64,000 nucleotides of DNA from Streptomyces spinosisporus. Its GTDB lineage: Bacteria; Actinomycetota; Actinomycetes; Streptomycetales; Streptomycetaceae. Below the pieces are notes generated by a model. It was not told where the DNA came from. It made no database searches and saw only the letters and a list, made by a program, of their open reading frames with translations. Positions within the stretch are counted from its first letter, which is position 1; each line of letters begins with the position of its first letter. The stretch is from positions 612,312 to 676,311 of the forward strand of contig NZ_JALDAX010000003.1 of the NCBI RefSeq assembly GCF_022698145.1, written 5' to 3'. The position numbers and the translations under genes are program-made. This document shows positions 32,353-40,360 of the stretch, in pieces.

Positions 32353-33204
32353 ATGCCCGCGTCACCGTCGTCCAGCGCCGAAGCAGCGCGCCAGGCCCTC
32401 GCCGCCCGGCTGCGGGACCTGCGCCTGGACGCTGAGTTGACGGTGCGCGGGCTCGCCGAGCGGACCGGCTTCAGCCACTCCAAGGTGTCGCGGATCGAGA
32501 CGGTGCGGACGAGGCCGGCCCCGGAGGATGTGCGCGCGTGGGCGCGCGCGTGCGGCGTGCAGGACCAGGCCGACGAGCTCGTCGCCGCGCTGCGTGCGGT
32601 CGACGGCATGTGGGTGGAGTGGTCCCGCATGGAGCGGGCCGGGCTGAAGGCGGCGCAGGAGTCCGTGCGGCCGCTGTACGAGCGCACGCACGCGCACCGC
32701 GTGTACGACGGCTGGCTCATCCCCGGCCTGTTGCAGACGATGGCCTACACGCGGGCGATCCTGCACGCCACACGCCGGCGCCGCGGCCTGGTCGACGACG
32801 TGGAGGCCGCGGTCGCCGAGCGCATGGACCGTCAGCACGTCCTGTACGAGGGGCCGCGCACGTTCGCGTTCGTGCTGGAGGAGTCCGTGCTTCGTAACGG
32901 CGTGGGCGGCCGGGAGGTGATGCGGGAGCAGCTGCGGCATCTGCTGGTGGTGGGCTTCCTGCCGAACGTGTCGCTGGGCATCGTGCCCATGCAGCCGGAC
33001 CGCTCGGTGCAGCGGCCGGTTGAGGACTTCTGGATCTTCGACAGTTCGCAGGTGGCGGTGGAGCTGGTCTCCGGCTACCTGACGATCACGCAGCCCCGCG
33101 AGATCACGATGTACGCGCGCGTGTTCCAGGAGCTGCACCAGCTGGCGGTCCACGGGGACACGGCCCGCTGCCTGATCCGCGAGGCGATCACAGCGCTCGG
33201 ATGA
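32353..33204 (+). CDS. Scr1-type HTH transcriptional regulator (DUF5753)
   Basis: The 283-residue protein has an XRE helix-turn-helix at about 12-70 (ALAARLRDLRLDAELTVRGLA, then ERTGFSHSKVSRIETVRTRP). A DUF5753 domain fills the rest (VYDGWLIPGLLQTMAYTRAIL, FVLEESVLRNGVGG, ISRGYLTITQP-like stretch near 240). Members regulate the adjacent DUF397 or DUF6879 genes. It starts 9 bases after its neighbour. The paired inverted repeats at 31573 and 33208 are likely binding sites. Confidence 0.88.
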   Translation: MPASPSSSAEAARQALAARLRDLRLDAELTVRGLAERTGFSHSKVSRIETVRTRPAPEDVRAWARACGVQDQADELVAALRAVDGMWVEWSRMERAGLKAAQESVRPLYERTHAHRVYDGWLIPGLLQTMAYTRAILHATRRRRGLVDDVEAAVAERMDRQHVLYEGPRTFAFVLEESVLRNGVGGREVMREQLRHLLVVGFLPNVSLGIVPMQPDRSVQRPVEDFWIFDSSQVAVELVSGYLTITQPREITMYARVFQELHQLAVHGDTARCLIREAITALG

Positions 33205-33207
33205 ATC

Positions 33208-33225
33208 GGTGCACCAACGTGCACC
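33208..33225. promoter_or_regulatory. Second copy of the TGCAC-NNNN-GTGCA operator
   Basis: GGTGCACCAACGTGCACC lies just after the DUF5753 regulator stop and upstream of the small-gene cluster at 33325. It shares the TGCACCAA-YGTGCA core with the copy at 31573. Confidence 0.65.
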
Positions 33226-33324
33226 ACGCTGGAGCCGCGCGTCGCCCCATCCATACGGTCAGTAACAGAAAACCCCGGCGACCGCTGACACGGTCCCGGG
33301 CTTGGCCGACTGGATGGAGTCGAC

Positions 33325-33549
33325 ATGGCCGAGACTACGCAGACCTCGCCTCCGACGGAAAGCCCCACAGCGTCCGCGCAGTTAGTCCCGCGGTCGTGGG
33401 CGTATTGCGCGTGGCACAAGGGGATGAGCGACACCGCCCGTCTCGTCCAGATCGAGGACGCTGGCTCCAATGTGGGTGTGCGGCGCCTCTTCGCGTGCGA
33501 GTCCTGCCGCGACGTGCACCACCTGGTCCCCGTCGCCGACCAGCCGTGA
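33325..33549 (+). CDS. Small Cys/His protein
   Basis: The 74-residue protein starts at ATG 33325. It has CAWH and later CESC motifs 30 residues apart, preceded by a Ser/Thr/Pro-rich N-terminus, suggesting a single treble-clef-like zinc site. It overlaps the next gene by 4 bases. Similar short proteins occur beside DUF5753 regulators; no function is known. Confidence 0.6.
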   Translation: MAETTQTSPPTESPTASAQLVPRSWAYCAWHKGMSDTARLVQIEDAGSNVGVRRLFACESCRDVHHLVPVADQP

Positions 33550-33755
33550 GACTCCCGGCCGCCCAGGACCTGACGCGGGCGCAGTACTCCGGATGGGCGT
33601 GCGTGTTCTGCCGCGTGCGTCTCAGCAAGGGCGCCGTGTCCGCCGGCCGCGCTGAGGGGCGCTGCGGTGCCCACGACTTGAGCGTCGAGGTGTTCGCCTG
33701 CCCGAGCTGCGCGCCGCTCGTCGCCCGCCCCGTCAAGACAGGAGCCGACTCGTGA
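33546..33755 (+). CDS. Small zinc-ribbon-like protein
   Basis: Starts at GTG 33546 overlapping the previous stop and encodes 69 residues with CVFC near the N-terminus, a central RCGAHD and a CPSC pair near the end. Four Cys in two CxxC pairs predict a zinc ribbon. It overlaps the next gene by 4 bases, making a chain of three tiny coupled genes. Confidence 0.6.
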   Translation: MRLPAAQDLTRAQYSGWACVFCRVRLSKGAVSAGRAEGRCGAHDLSVEVFACPSCAPLVARPVKTGADS

Positions 33756-33892
33756 GGAAGTCTTCCCTGCCCCGTGTGCCGAACGGCCACCGCTACTGCT
33801 GGGCTGAACACTCGGGCACGCACGTGCATTGCACCCAGCCGATCGGTCACGCTGGGCAGCACTGGCATCCGTACACGAAGACCAGCTGGTGA
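33752..33892 (+). CDS. 46-residue His/Cys-rich peptide
   Basis: The third overlapping small gene, GTG 33752. The product has five His and two Cys (YCWAEHSGTHVHCTQPIGHAG), a likely metal-binding mini-protein. No family recognised. The overlap with its neighbour is the main evidence that it is real. Confidence 0.5.
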   Translation: MRKSSLPRVPNGHRYCWAEHSGTHVHCTQPIGHAGQHWHPYTKTSW

Positions 33893-33937
33893 CCTCCGCT
33901 GGAGCCTGTCGCCGATGGGGCCGGTAGCGGTGGACGC

Positions 33938-33967
33938 GGGCCGCTTCCGTCCCCGCGGGGGCGGCCC
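33938..33967. terminator. Convergent-gene terminator
   Basis: GGGCCGC at 33938-33944 pairs with GCGGCCC at 33961-33967, with further pairing possible inside. It sits between the plus-strand small genes and the minus-strand XRE gene and could serve both directions. Confidence 0.55.
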
Positions 33968-33969
33968 GT

Positions 33970-34206
33970 TCAGCGGACGAGGTCGGCGAGCGGTACGCCT
34001 ATGGCGTCAGCGATGCGGATCAGGGTGTCGAGCTTGGGTGAGGAGTGGCCTTGCTCGATCCGGCTGTAGCTGGCGACGTCGATGCCGGAACGGCCGCACA
34101 CGTCCTGTTGGGTGAGGTTGTGGTGCTCGCGTACGCGGCGGATCTGCTCCCCGACCTGGCGGCGGCGGGTGAGGACCCGTTCGTCGGGTGGGGTGGGACG
34201 TGGCAC
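33970..34206 (-). CDS. XRE-family repressor
   Basis: The 78-residue protein starts at GTG 34206 and is almost entirely an HTH_3 domain: VGEQIRRVREHHNLTQQDVCG, then RSGIDVASYSRIEQGHSSPK and LDTLIRIADAIGVPLADLV. It is too small for a CI-like repressor with a dimerisation domain, so it probably binds as a simple dimer. It faces away from a nested inverted-repeat operator at 34226-34270, suggesting autoregulation. It may be the prophage immunity repressor or an ordinary chromosomal regulator at the junction. Confidence 0.85.
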   Translation of the reverse strand: MPRPTPPDERVLTRRRQVGEQIRRVREHHNLTQQDVCGRSGIDVASYSRIEQGHSSPKLDTLIRIADAIGVPLADLVR

Positions 34207-34225
34207 CCGTCCACGCTCCCGACGC

Positions 34226-34270
34226 CATGATCAAAAGGGATTAGGGTTGACCCTAATTTGTCTGATCATG
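34226..34270. promoter_or_regulatory. Nested inverted-repeat operator of the XRE gene
   Basis: An outer pair, CATGATCA at 34226-34233 and TGATCATG at 34263-34270, and an inner pair, TTAGGGT at 34241-34247 and ACCCTAA at 34250-34256, share nearly the same centre (34248). The element begins 19 bases upstream of the XRE start codon and covers its expected promoter. Confidence 0.75.
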
Positions 34271-34316
34271 GTTGCGCGGGTAGATACATGCATGGCGCAC
34301 CTTGCGCCCTCGGTCG

Positions 34317-34364
34317 CCCGTCCCGTCGAGGTCTCCGGAAGAGTCTCGGCGGGGCGGGTTTCTT
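34317..34364 (+). terminator. Terminator-like hairpin at the prophage-chromosome junction
   Basis: CCCGTCCCGTCGAG at 34317-34330 pairs with CTCGGCGGGGCGGG at 34345-34358 (two G-T pairs), followed by TTTCTTC. No plus-strand gene is visible just before it, so it may end a transcript starting at the operator region or insulate the chromosome from phage transcription. Confidence 0.6.
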
Positions 34365-34392
34365 CATGCCCGCGCGGGCCTGGTGTTCGATT

Positions 34393-34448
34393 GCCGCCGT
34401 CTCACACATTTCTCACGGACCTGATGTGACACGGCGGCAAGTTCCTGC
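34393..34448. other. Long hairpin in the junction gap
   Basis: GCCGCCGTCTCACA at 34393-34406 and TGTGACACGGCGGC at 34435-34448 form a 14-bp stem with one mismatch around a 28-base loop. It lies in the 379-base gap (34207-34585) that otherwise holds only the operator and a terminator. It could be an attachment-site arm, a small RNA or a second terminator. Confidence 0.45.
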
Positions 34449-34585
34449 TTCACCAGGGCATTTGCTGGACGTGCTGGACACCCTGGATGTCAGTACCGAG
34501 GGATAAACTAGAAGCAGTGTTCGAGGGAGTCGCCGGGGGTGGAACAGCCTCCGTCGAACGCCCTGACCGCGACAGGAGGATGCCT

Positions 34586-34894
34586 GTGCCCGCTGCCGCA
34601 CTGAAGCCGATGCCGACGCAGTCCACAGCCAAGCGCGCCGTACTGCTCGACCTGCCCTACGACCCGGTGGAGAAGCGGCCGTTGCCGCCGGGGCGTCCGC
34701 GCGAGTGGTACATCACGCACAACCGCCGCCTCAAGGCGATGCGGCTCGCGATCGCCCTGCTCGACCTGGGCATCTACATGCCCAACCAGGCCCGCAACGA
34801 GACGATACGCAACACCGCCGAGATCATCGGCGTCCATCCGCCGTCCGACACGACCTGCCACATGGTGCGGGCCCTGATGCGGTACACGCGGTGA
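34586..34894 (+). CDS. Conserved Streptomyces hypothetical protein
   Basis: I chose GTG 34586, which has AGGAGG 6 bases upstream, giving 102 residues; the in-frame ATG at 34580 sits directly on that site. The protein (AKRAVLLDLPYDPVEKRPLPP, REWYITHNRRLKAMRLAIALL, MPNQARNETIRNTAEIIGVHP) looks like a small basic helical protein. From memory it is well conserved in Streptomyces chromosomes. No function is known. It marks the return to chromosomal sequence. Confidence 0.65.
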   Translation: MPAAALKPMPTQSTAKRAVLLDLPYDPVEKRPLPPGRPREWYITHNRRLKAMRLAIALLDLGIYMPNQARNETIRNTAEIIGVHPPSDTTCHMVRALMRYTR

Positions 34895-34952
34895 GCGGAG
34901 CGCCGGGTGCCCTCTCTCCCCTTCGGGGGCACCCGGCGCCTCCGCCGCGCCC

Positions 34953-36125
34953 CTACCCCGCCAACTCCCGCTCCAACGGCGTCCGAAAGCGCGGTGTCAC
35001 CCTCGTCGCGCCCACCCACCCCTGCAGCCGCCGGGCCTCCTCGGCGATCGCGGCCTCCGCCTCCCGGCCCACCCCGCCGGGGACCAGGACGCGCCACGCG
35101 ATCTCGCCGTCCGGCCGCTGGGCCCAGCCGCCCACCACCCGGCCGTCCCACCACACCGTCGGTCCCACGTTCCCGCTGCCGTCGAACAGCGGCGGCCGCA
35201 GCTCCGGCGCGAGATACCAGTCGCGGTCGCGCCACCCCATCGCCGTCGGATCCAGCCCGGGCAGCAGCGCCGCCCACGGCTCGACGGGCGCGTCCGCCGG
35301 CCCGACGTCACCCTCGACGACGTAGCCCGTGCCCTCGTCCAGCTCCACCGCCTGCGCGCCGATCGAGGCGAGCGCGCGCCGGACGTCGGTCACCTTCCAG
35401 CCCGTCCACCACTTCAGATCGCTCTCCGTGGCCGGGCCGCACACCGCGAGCCAGCGGCCGAGCAGCACCGCCTGCGCCTCGGCGACGTCCAGCTCGGGAT
35501 GCGGCGGAGCCACGGCCCAGCGGAACTGGCTGGACGTCCACGACCCGAGCGGACGCCCCCGTACGACCTTCCCCTCCACGCCCAGCACCCTCAGCAGCCG
35601 GGTGGAGACGGTGTGCACGCCCTCGTAGCTCTTCCCGGCCGCGTACACGAACTGTTCCCTCAACCGTGGTTCGTCCTCGGCGAGTTCGGCCGCCGTCGCC
35701 TGCCCGCGCCGCACCAGTGCCGCCAGCGCCGACTCCTCGACCTCCTTCAGCCAGGCCGCGTCCGGCGCCCCGGCCTTCGCCATGTCCTTCAGCAGCGCGG
35801 CCCGCTCCCGGGCGGCGACCGCGAGACCGGTCGAGGCGTGCACGACGGCGGTGAGGTCGGTGGGGAACACGAACACCGTGTGCCGCATGCCGTGCATCCG
35901 GACCAGCGAACGGTCGCCGTACAGCGCGCGCTCCGTCTCCGCCACGGTCACCCCCGGATCCGTGAGCCGCGCGCCCACGGCCAGATGCACCGTGGCCGGA
36001 TCCGTACCGTGCAGCGCGACCAACGACCCGGCCACCTCCTCGGGCCTCCCCGCCCGCGCGCCCCTGGCAAGCCGCTGCCGCACCCCCAACCGCCCCCGCC
36101 GCTCCGCAACCCCGATATACCGCAC
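34953..36125 (-). CDS. Winged-helix DNA-binding protein, AlkZ/YcaQ-like (HTH_42)
   Basis: The frame stays open far upstream, but GTG 36125 has GGAGGAG at normal spacing and the family homology starts there, giving 390 residues. Features are an RQRLARGARAGRPEEVAGSLV N-terminus, HGTDPATVHLAVGAR, MHGMRHTVFVFP and later SRLLRVLGVEGKVVRG-type and WVVAPPHPEL-like segments of the HTH_42 family. Some members (AlkZ) are glycosylases that unhook interstrand crosslinks. The catalytic QxQ/QxD motif expected for AlkZ would be in the HGTDPA region, where it reads HGTD, so the enzyme activity is uncertain. Confidence 0.8.
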   Translation of the reverse strand: MRYIGVAERRGRLGVRQRLARGARAGRPEEVAGSLVALHGTDPATVHLAVGARLTDPGVTVAETERALYGDRSLVRMHGMRHTVFVFPTDLTAVVHASTGLAVAARERAALLKDMAKAGAPDAAWLKEVEESALAALVRRGQATAAELAEDEPRLREQFVYAAGKSYEGVHTVSTRLLRVLGVEGKVVRGRPLGSWTSSQFRWAVAPPHPELDVAEAQAVLLGRWLAVCGPATESDLKWWTGWKVTDVRRALASIGAQAVELDEGTGYVVEGDVGPADAPVEPWAALLPGLDPTAMGWRDRDWYLAPELRPPLFDGSGNVGPTVWWDGRVVGGWAQRPDGEIAWRVLVPGGVGREAEAAIAEEARRLQGWVGATRVTPRFRTPLERELAG

Positions 36126-36901
36126 CCAGCCACTCCTCCCCATAGACCACCCGCACCCCCATCCTGCCGAACCCCACTGACAACACACCTCCACCGTCCC
36201 GGCCCGAGCCGGGCGGACGTGCGCGGACACGCCGCCAACTGGCGCGGAGCGCCCCGCCGACCTGCGCGGGTACGCCCGGCTATGCGGCACCGCCCGCGCC
36301 CGGAGCCTGCGCCACCGAATTGCCGCGCCCGTCATGCGCGCACCCTCGCACCCGCGTTCACGGGACGATCCCGGCGGACCTGCGCGGACACACCCGGCCG
36401 TGCGGCCCCGCCCGCTCCGGCGACCGCATCGCGATCGTCGCTGGAGTCGAACGCGCCGCCCCCGCCTGTACGCCCGCGCCGCCGGATCGCCGCGTCCGTC
36501 ATGCGCGCATCCCGCGCCCGCGTTCACGGGACGATCCGGGCCGACCTGCGCGGGTACGCCCGGCCGACCTTCACGGATGCGCCTGGCCGTGCGGGCACCG
36601 CCTTGGCCCCCGCCCGCTCCGGTGACCACATCCCGATCGCCGCCTGCCCGGGCGGCGCCGACACCATCGAGCAGGCCGTCGCCGACTTCGTCCTGCGCCG
36701 CGCGGCCCCCACGACCGCGGACCAGGCCACAGCCGCCCCGAACACTGCCGACCAGACCACCGCCCCCCGACCACTGCGGACCGTACGAGCCCTGGCGCAG
36801 GCGATCGCCGCCCGCTGTGCCCATAGCCCCGTCAGGCATGTGAATGGGGCACCCTCGTCGCGGCGTCCGCTCGGAGGGGTGGTGCGGCCTAGTGTGGCCG
36901 T
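36126..36901. other. Gene-poor stretch with degenerate direct repeats
   Basis: No convincing gene is present in these 776 bases. Four related copies of a motif like GACCTGCGCGGGTACGCCCG occur at about 36214-36236, 36259-36280, 36376-36398 and 36542-36563. The last two belong to a longer direct repeat of about 77 bases (36322-36401 and 36489-36565), followed by a second shared block, CCCGCCCGCTCCGG. Between about 36650 and 36850 the plus strand reads as protein-like sequence (ADTIEQAVADFVLRRAAP) without a start, possibly a decayed gene. Confidence 0.5.
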
Positions 36902-37501
36902 GTGCAGCCCACCGAACCCGCGTCCGATCGCTTCGACGTCGTTGCCGTCGCCTCCTCCGCCGGCGGTATCCACGGCCTCGCCACCGTGCTCGGGGCACTT
37001 GACGCCGAGCTGCCGGTGCCGGTTCTGGTCGTCCAGCACCTCGACCCCCGCCATCGCACGGTGATCGCGGATGTTCTGCGTCGGCGTACGAAGATGGGGG
37101 TGAAGCTTGCCGAGGACCATGAGCGGACCAGCCCCGGCACCGTCTACATCGCCCCGCCGGACCGGCATCTGCTCGTCCGCCCCGGAGGCCTGCTCACCCT
37201 CACCGACAGTGAGCTGGTCCACTTCGTCCGCCCCTCCGCCGACCTGCTGTTCGAGTCGGTCGCGGGGGCCTACGGGCCGCAGGCCATCGCGTGCGTACTG
37301 ACCGGTACGGGCCGCGACGGTGCCATGGGCGTGAGCGCGGTCAAGTCGCGTGGCGGCACCGTCATCGTCCAGGATCCGCAGAGCGCGGAATTCAGCGGCA
37401 TGCCGGACGCCGCCGTGGGTACGGGCATGGTGGACTTCGTGCTACCTCTTGAGGAGATCGCCGCGGTGATCCGTGGTCTGGTCGAGGCCAAGCGGCAGTA
37501 G
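36902..37501 (+). CDS. CheB-type protein-glutamate methylesterase (catalytic domain only)
   Basis: The 199-residue protein is a stand-alone CheB methylesterase domain with the catalytic triad S19 (in SSAGG), H46 (QHLDP) and D139 (GTGRDGAMG). The receiver domain normally regulating CheB is missing. It starts at GTG 36902 and lies 19 bases upstream of a CheR-PAS gene. Streptomyces do not swim, so this pair more likely reverses and sets a methylation mark on a signalling protein than on a chemoreceptor. Confidence 0.88.
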   Translation: MQPTEPASDRFDVVAVASSAGGIHGLATVLGALDAELPVPVLVVQHLDPRHRTVIADVLRRRTKMGVKLAEDHERTSPGTVYIAPPDRHLLVRPGGLLTLTDSELVHFVRPSADLLFESVAGAYGPQAIACVLTGTGRDGAMGVSAVKSRGGTVIVQDPQSAEFSGMPDAAVGTGMVDFVLPLEEIAAVIRGLVEAKRQ

Positions 37502-37520
37502 CAGAGAAGTGGCGGCATTG

Positions 37521-39389
37521 ATGGTTGACGGACAGCCGGGCGTGGAGACCGACGAGGAGCTGGAGGAGCTCCTCCGGTTCCTGCGTGACGCCCGGGGCTT
37601 CGACTTCACCGGGTACAAGCGCTCCTCGCTGGGCCGCCGTATCCGCAAACGCATGAGCGATGCCCAGGTGTCGACGTACACCGACTACCGCGACCGCCTG
37701 GAGACGAACGCCGATGAGTTCGACGCGCTGTTCAACAGCATCCTGATCAACGTCACCTCCGTCTTCCGCGACCCCGAGGCCTGGACCTTCCTCCAGCGCG
37801 AGGTCCTGCCCGAGCTGCTCGCGCGCAGCAACGGCGAGGAGGAGATCCGGGTGTGGAGCGCGGGCTGCTCCAGCGGCGAAGAGGCCTACTCACTGGCGAT
37901 CATGTTCGCCGAGGCCCTGGGGATCGACGAGGCCCTGGAACGCGTCAAGATCTACGGCACGGACATCGACGACGAGGCGCTGCGCGACGCCCGCAGCGGC
38001 CTGTATCCGGCCAAGGTGCTCGAACCGCTCGCCCCCGAGCTGCGCGACAAGTACTTCGAGCAGAACGGCGCCCGGTTCGCGTTCCGCTCCGACCTGCGGC
38101 GCAGGGTGATCTTCGGCCGTCACGACATCACCCGCGACGCACCGATCTCCCGTCTCGACCTGCTGGTGTGCCGCAACACCCTGATGTACTTCAACGTCGA
38201 GGCGCAGACCCAGATCATCGACCGCTTCCACTTCGCGCTGCGCGAGGGCGGCTTCCTCTTCCTGGGCAAGGCGGAGATGCTGCTCAACGACGCCGAGCGG
38301 TTCGAAGTGATGAGCATGCGGCAGCGGGTGTTCCGGCGCCGCCCGGGCGAGGCCACGCCGCCCTACCAGCCCGTTCCGGTGAAGATCAGGGCCGGCCTGA
38401 CCGGCGAACTGCACAGCGCCGCCCGCCACCGTCAGCTGCGCGACCTCATCCTCGACGCCGCGCCCGGCGCCGCCCTCGCCGTCGACGCCGACGGGCAGGT
38501 CCTGCTCATCAACAACCACGCGCGCGTGGAGTTCGGCCTCACCTCCAACGACATCGGCCGTCCCTTCCAGGACCTGGAGATCTCCTACCGCCCCGTCGAA
38601 CTGCGGTCCCTGATCGAACAGGCCAACCACGAGCGGCGCACCCTGCGGGTCAACGGCGCCGAACGCCGGGTCGCCGACGGCCTGCAGTACTTCGACATCC
38701 TCATCCAGCCCCTGACCGGCCCCGACGGCACGGTGTCCGCCACCCACATCACCTTCACGGACGTCACGGTCTCCACGCAGCTCAAGTCCGAGATCAAACG
38801 CGTCCGCGAAGACCTCGAGACGGCGTACGAGGAACTCCAGTCCACCAACGAGGAGCTGGAGACGACCAACGAGGAACTCCAGTCGAGCATCGAGGAGCTG
38901 GAGACGACCAACGAGGAACTGCAGTCGACCAACGAGGAGTTGGAGACGACGAACGAGGAACTCCAGTCCGGGAACGAGGAACTGGAGACCATGAACGAGG
39001 AGATGCGGGTCCGCACCGAGGAGCTGGACGAGGCCCGCACCTTCCTGGAGGCCGTGCTGACCTCCATCGCCGCCGGCGTCGTCGTCCTCGACCAGGGCAT
39101 GAACGTCAAGAGCTGGAACCGCGGCGCCGTGGACCTGTGGGGCCTGCGCCCCGACGAGGTCATCGACCAGTCCTTCTACGGCCTCGACTTCGGACTGCCC
39201 ACGGAGAAGCTGCGCGAGACCATCCAGCTGTGCGTCGACACCGGCAGGCGGGGAGAGCCGGTGCCCGTGCCGTCCATCAACCGTCTCGGCAGGTCGATCG
39301 TCTGCATGGTGCAGTGCAGCCCCTTCGACGGCCACAACGGCGGGGTCGTGCTGCTCATGGAGGAAGGCCGGGCGAACAGCTCCGAGTGA
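37521..39389 (+). CDS. CheR methyltransferase with PAS domains and a heptad-repeat coiled coil
   Basis: I chose ATG 37521, giving 622 residues. Layout: CheR N-terminal helical domain (about 12-70), SAM-binding domain with VWSAGCSSGEEAYSLA at about 111-126 and the VCRNTLMYF motif, a PAS domain (about 300-420), ten perfect 7-residue heptads of the EELQSTN/EELETTN type at 437-506, then a second PAS domain (about 515-605). This CheR-PAS-coil-PAS organisation, often paired with CheB, is common in soil bacteria and may act as a light/redox or ligand-gated methylation module. All SAM motifs are intact. Confidence 0.9.
   Translation: MVDGQPGVETDEELEELLRFLRDARGFDFTGYKRSSLGRRIRKRMSDAQVSTYTDYRDRLETNADEFDALFNSILINVTSVFRDPEAWTFLQREVLPELLARSNGEEEIRVWSAGCSSGEEAYSLAIMFAEALGIDEALERVKIYGTDIDDEALRDARSGLYPAKVLEPLAPELRDKYFEQNGARFAFRSDLRRRVIFGRHDITRDAPISRLDLLVCRNTLMYFNVEAQTQIIDRFHFALREGGFLFLGKAEMLLNDAERFEVMSMRQRVFRRRPGEATPPYQPVPVKIRAGLTGELHSAARHRQLRDLILDAAPGAALAVDADGQVLLINNHARVEFGLTSNDIGRPFQDLEISYRPVELRSLIEQANHERRTLRVNGAERRVADGLQYFDILIQPLTGPDGTVSATHITFTDVTVSTQLKSEIKRVREDLETAYEELQSTNEELETTNEELQSSIEELETTNEELQSTNEELETTNEELQSGNEELETMNEEMRVRTEELDEARTFLEAVLTSIAAGVVVLDQGMNVKSWNRGAVDLWGLRPDEVIDQSFYGLDFGLPTEKLRETIQLCVDTGRRGEPVPVPSINRLGRSIVCMVQCSPFDGHNGGVVLLMEEGRANSSE
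38829..39038 (+). repeat. Ten 21-bp heptad repeats in the CheR coiled coil
   Basis: Ten adjacent 21-base units encode the EELxxxN heptads. Units alternate between an LQSTN and an LETTN form, making a 42-base super-repeat (GAACTCCAGTCCACCAAC and GAGCTGGAGACGACCAAC). Such exact coding repeats can expand or contract by slippage. Confidence 0.85.
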
Positions 39390-39415
39390 GAGAACCGCGA
39401 GCGTAGTATTCCGCT

Positions 39416-40279
39416 ATGGCCACCGGAGGCGCGGCTTCGGACCTCATCGCTTCCGCGGAGCGGAAGGCCGCTCTCGCACGCGCCCGCGCGGCGCACGAGA
39501 CCGCGAGCGCCGAGCGACACGAGCTGCTCGCCGGCCAGGCCCGCACCGAAGCACTCAAGAACATGCATCTGCGCATCGCCGGGGTCCACCGGGCGACCGC
39601 GGCCTGCCACCTGACCGCCGCCCGGCTCCAGGACGACTACGTGGACCGGCTCACCGGCTGGGCACATCAGCGCGGTACACCGAAACCCCTGTTCATGTCC
39701 GGGGTCGCGGCGGCCTGCGGCACCGGCAGCGCCTCCGTCACGCTGGTCGGAGCGAGCCTGGAACAGCTGGCCCTGGCCGCCTCCGACGAACCCTCCCGCG
39801 CCGCGCAGGAGCTGGAGTTCCTGCTCGGCGAGGGCCCGTCCCGGGACGCCACCAGCGAGGCGCGTCCGGTGACGGCGGCCGGCGCGGCACTGCGCGAACG
39901 CTGGCCCGGATACGGCTCGGCGCTCGCGGACCTCGGCATAGACGCGGTGGCCGCCGTACCGCTCAGCCTTTCCGGACGGTGCGTGGGCGCCCTCGCGGTC
40001 TTCGACCCCGTACAAGGGGTCGCCGACGCCGACACGTTCGGCGAAGTGGCCGAAGCACTCACCCGAAGCATGCTTCTGAGCCCGGACGGCGATCCCGGCC
40101 TGTACGGTGCCATCGACGCATATGCCCAGGTTCATCAGGCCGCGGGCATGCTCTCCGAGCATCTCGGCTGCCCGGTGGGCGACGCCCTGGAGCTGATCAA
40201 GGCGCGTGCGTTTGCCGAGAGCGACTCCGCTCACTCGGTCGCGGAGCGCATCATCCGGGGTGAACTCCGGCTCGGCTGA
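39416..40279 (+). CDS. GAF-ANTAR regulator 1
   Basis: The 287-residue protein has an N-terminal Ala/Arg-rich coiled helix (about 10-70), a GAF domain (about 80-205; GIDAVAAVPLSLSGRCVGALA) and a C-terminal ANTAR-like helical bundle (AIDAYAQVHQAAGMLSEHLG to RAFAESDSAHSVAERIIRG). ANTAR domains bind two-hairpin RNA motifs to antiterminate transcription. It starts 26 bases after cheR and may be cotranscribed. Without a visible receiver domain it probably senses a ligand or redox state through GAF. Confidence 0.82.
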   Translation: MATGGAASDLIASAERKAALARARAAHETASAERHELLAGQARTEALKNMHLRIAGVHRATAACHLTAARLQDDYVDRLTGWAHQRGTPKPLFMSGVAAACGTGSASVTLVGASLEQLALAASDEPSRAAQELEFLLGEGPSRDATSEARPVTAAGAALRERWPGYGSALADLGIDAVAAVPLSLSGRCVGALAVFDPVQGVADADTFGEVAEALTRSMLLSPDGDPGLYGAIDAYAQVHQAAGMLSEHLGCPVGDALELIKARAFAESDSAHSVAERIIRGELRLG

Positions 40280-40360
40280 GGTGGGGGAGAGTTCGGTATG
40301 GGACCAAGAGGACTGGACACTGCCGTGGCCGATGGGCGACAGGTGAAGGGGAGCCATCCG

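Larger units (their letters stand above)
1..34364. mobile_element. Siphovirus-type prophage, left end outside the window
   Basis: A nearly complete late operon for packaging, capsid, tail and lysis runs from about 7.3 to 31.5 kb on the plus strand. It is flanked by small accessory genes on the left and a regulator module on the right. The right boundary is inferred from the change in content: the last phage-like gene is the XRE repressor (33970-34206), and conserved chromosomal-type genes begin at about 34586. No integrase, attachment duplication or tRNA target was found, so the exact junction is unknown. Every structural gene I could check is intact, which suggests a potentially functional phage rather than a remnant. 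Confidence 0.85.

Noticed and set aside
34381..34410. T-arm-like TTCGATT in the junction gap suggesting a tRNA or tmRNA attachment site
   Set aside because: The flanking bases cannot form a 5-bp T stem or an acceptor stem, so no tRNA is supported.
36126..36998. Upstream extension of the winged-helix gene to about 680 residues
   Set aside because: The extension is compositionally biased, spans the direct repeats, and a good ribosome-binding site sits before GTG 36125, where family homology begins.
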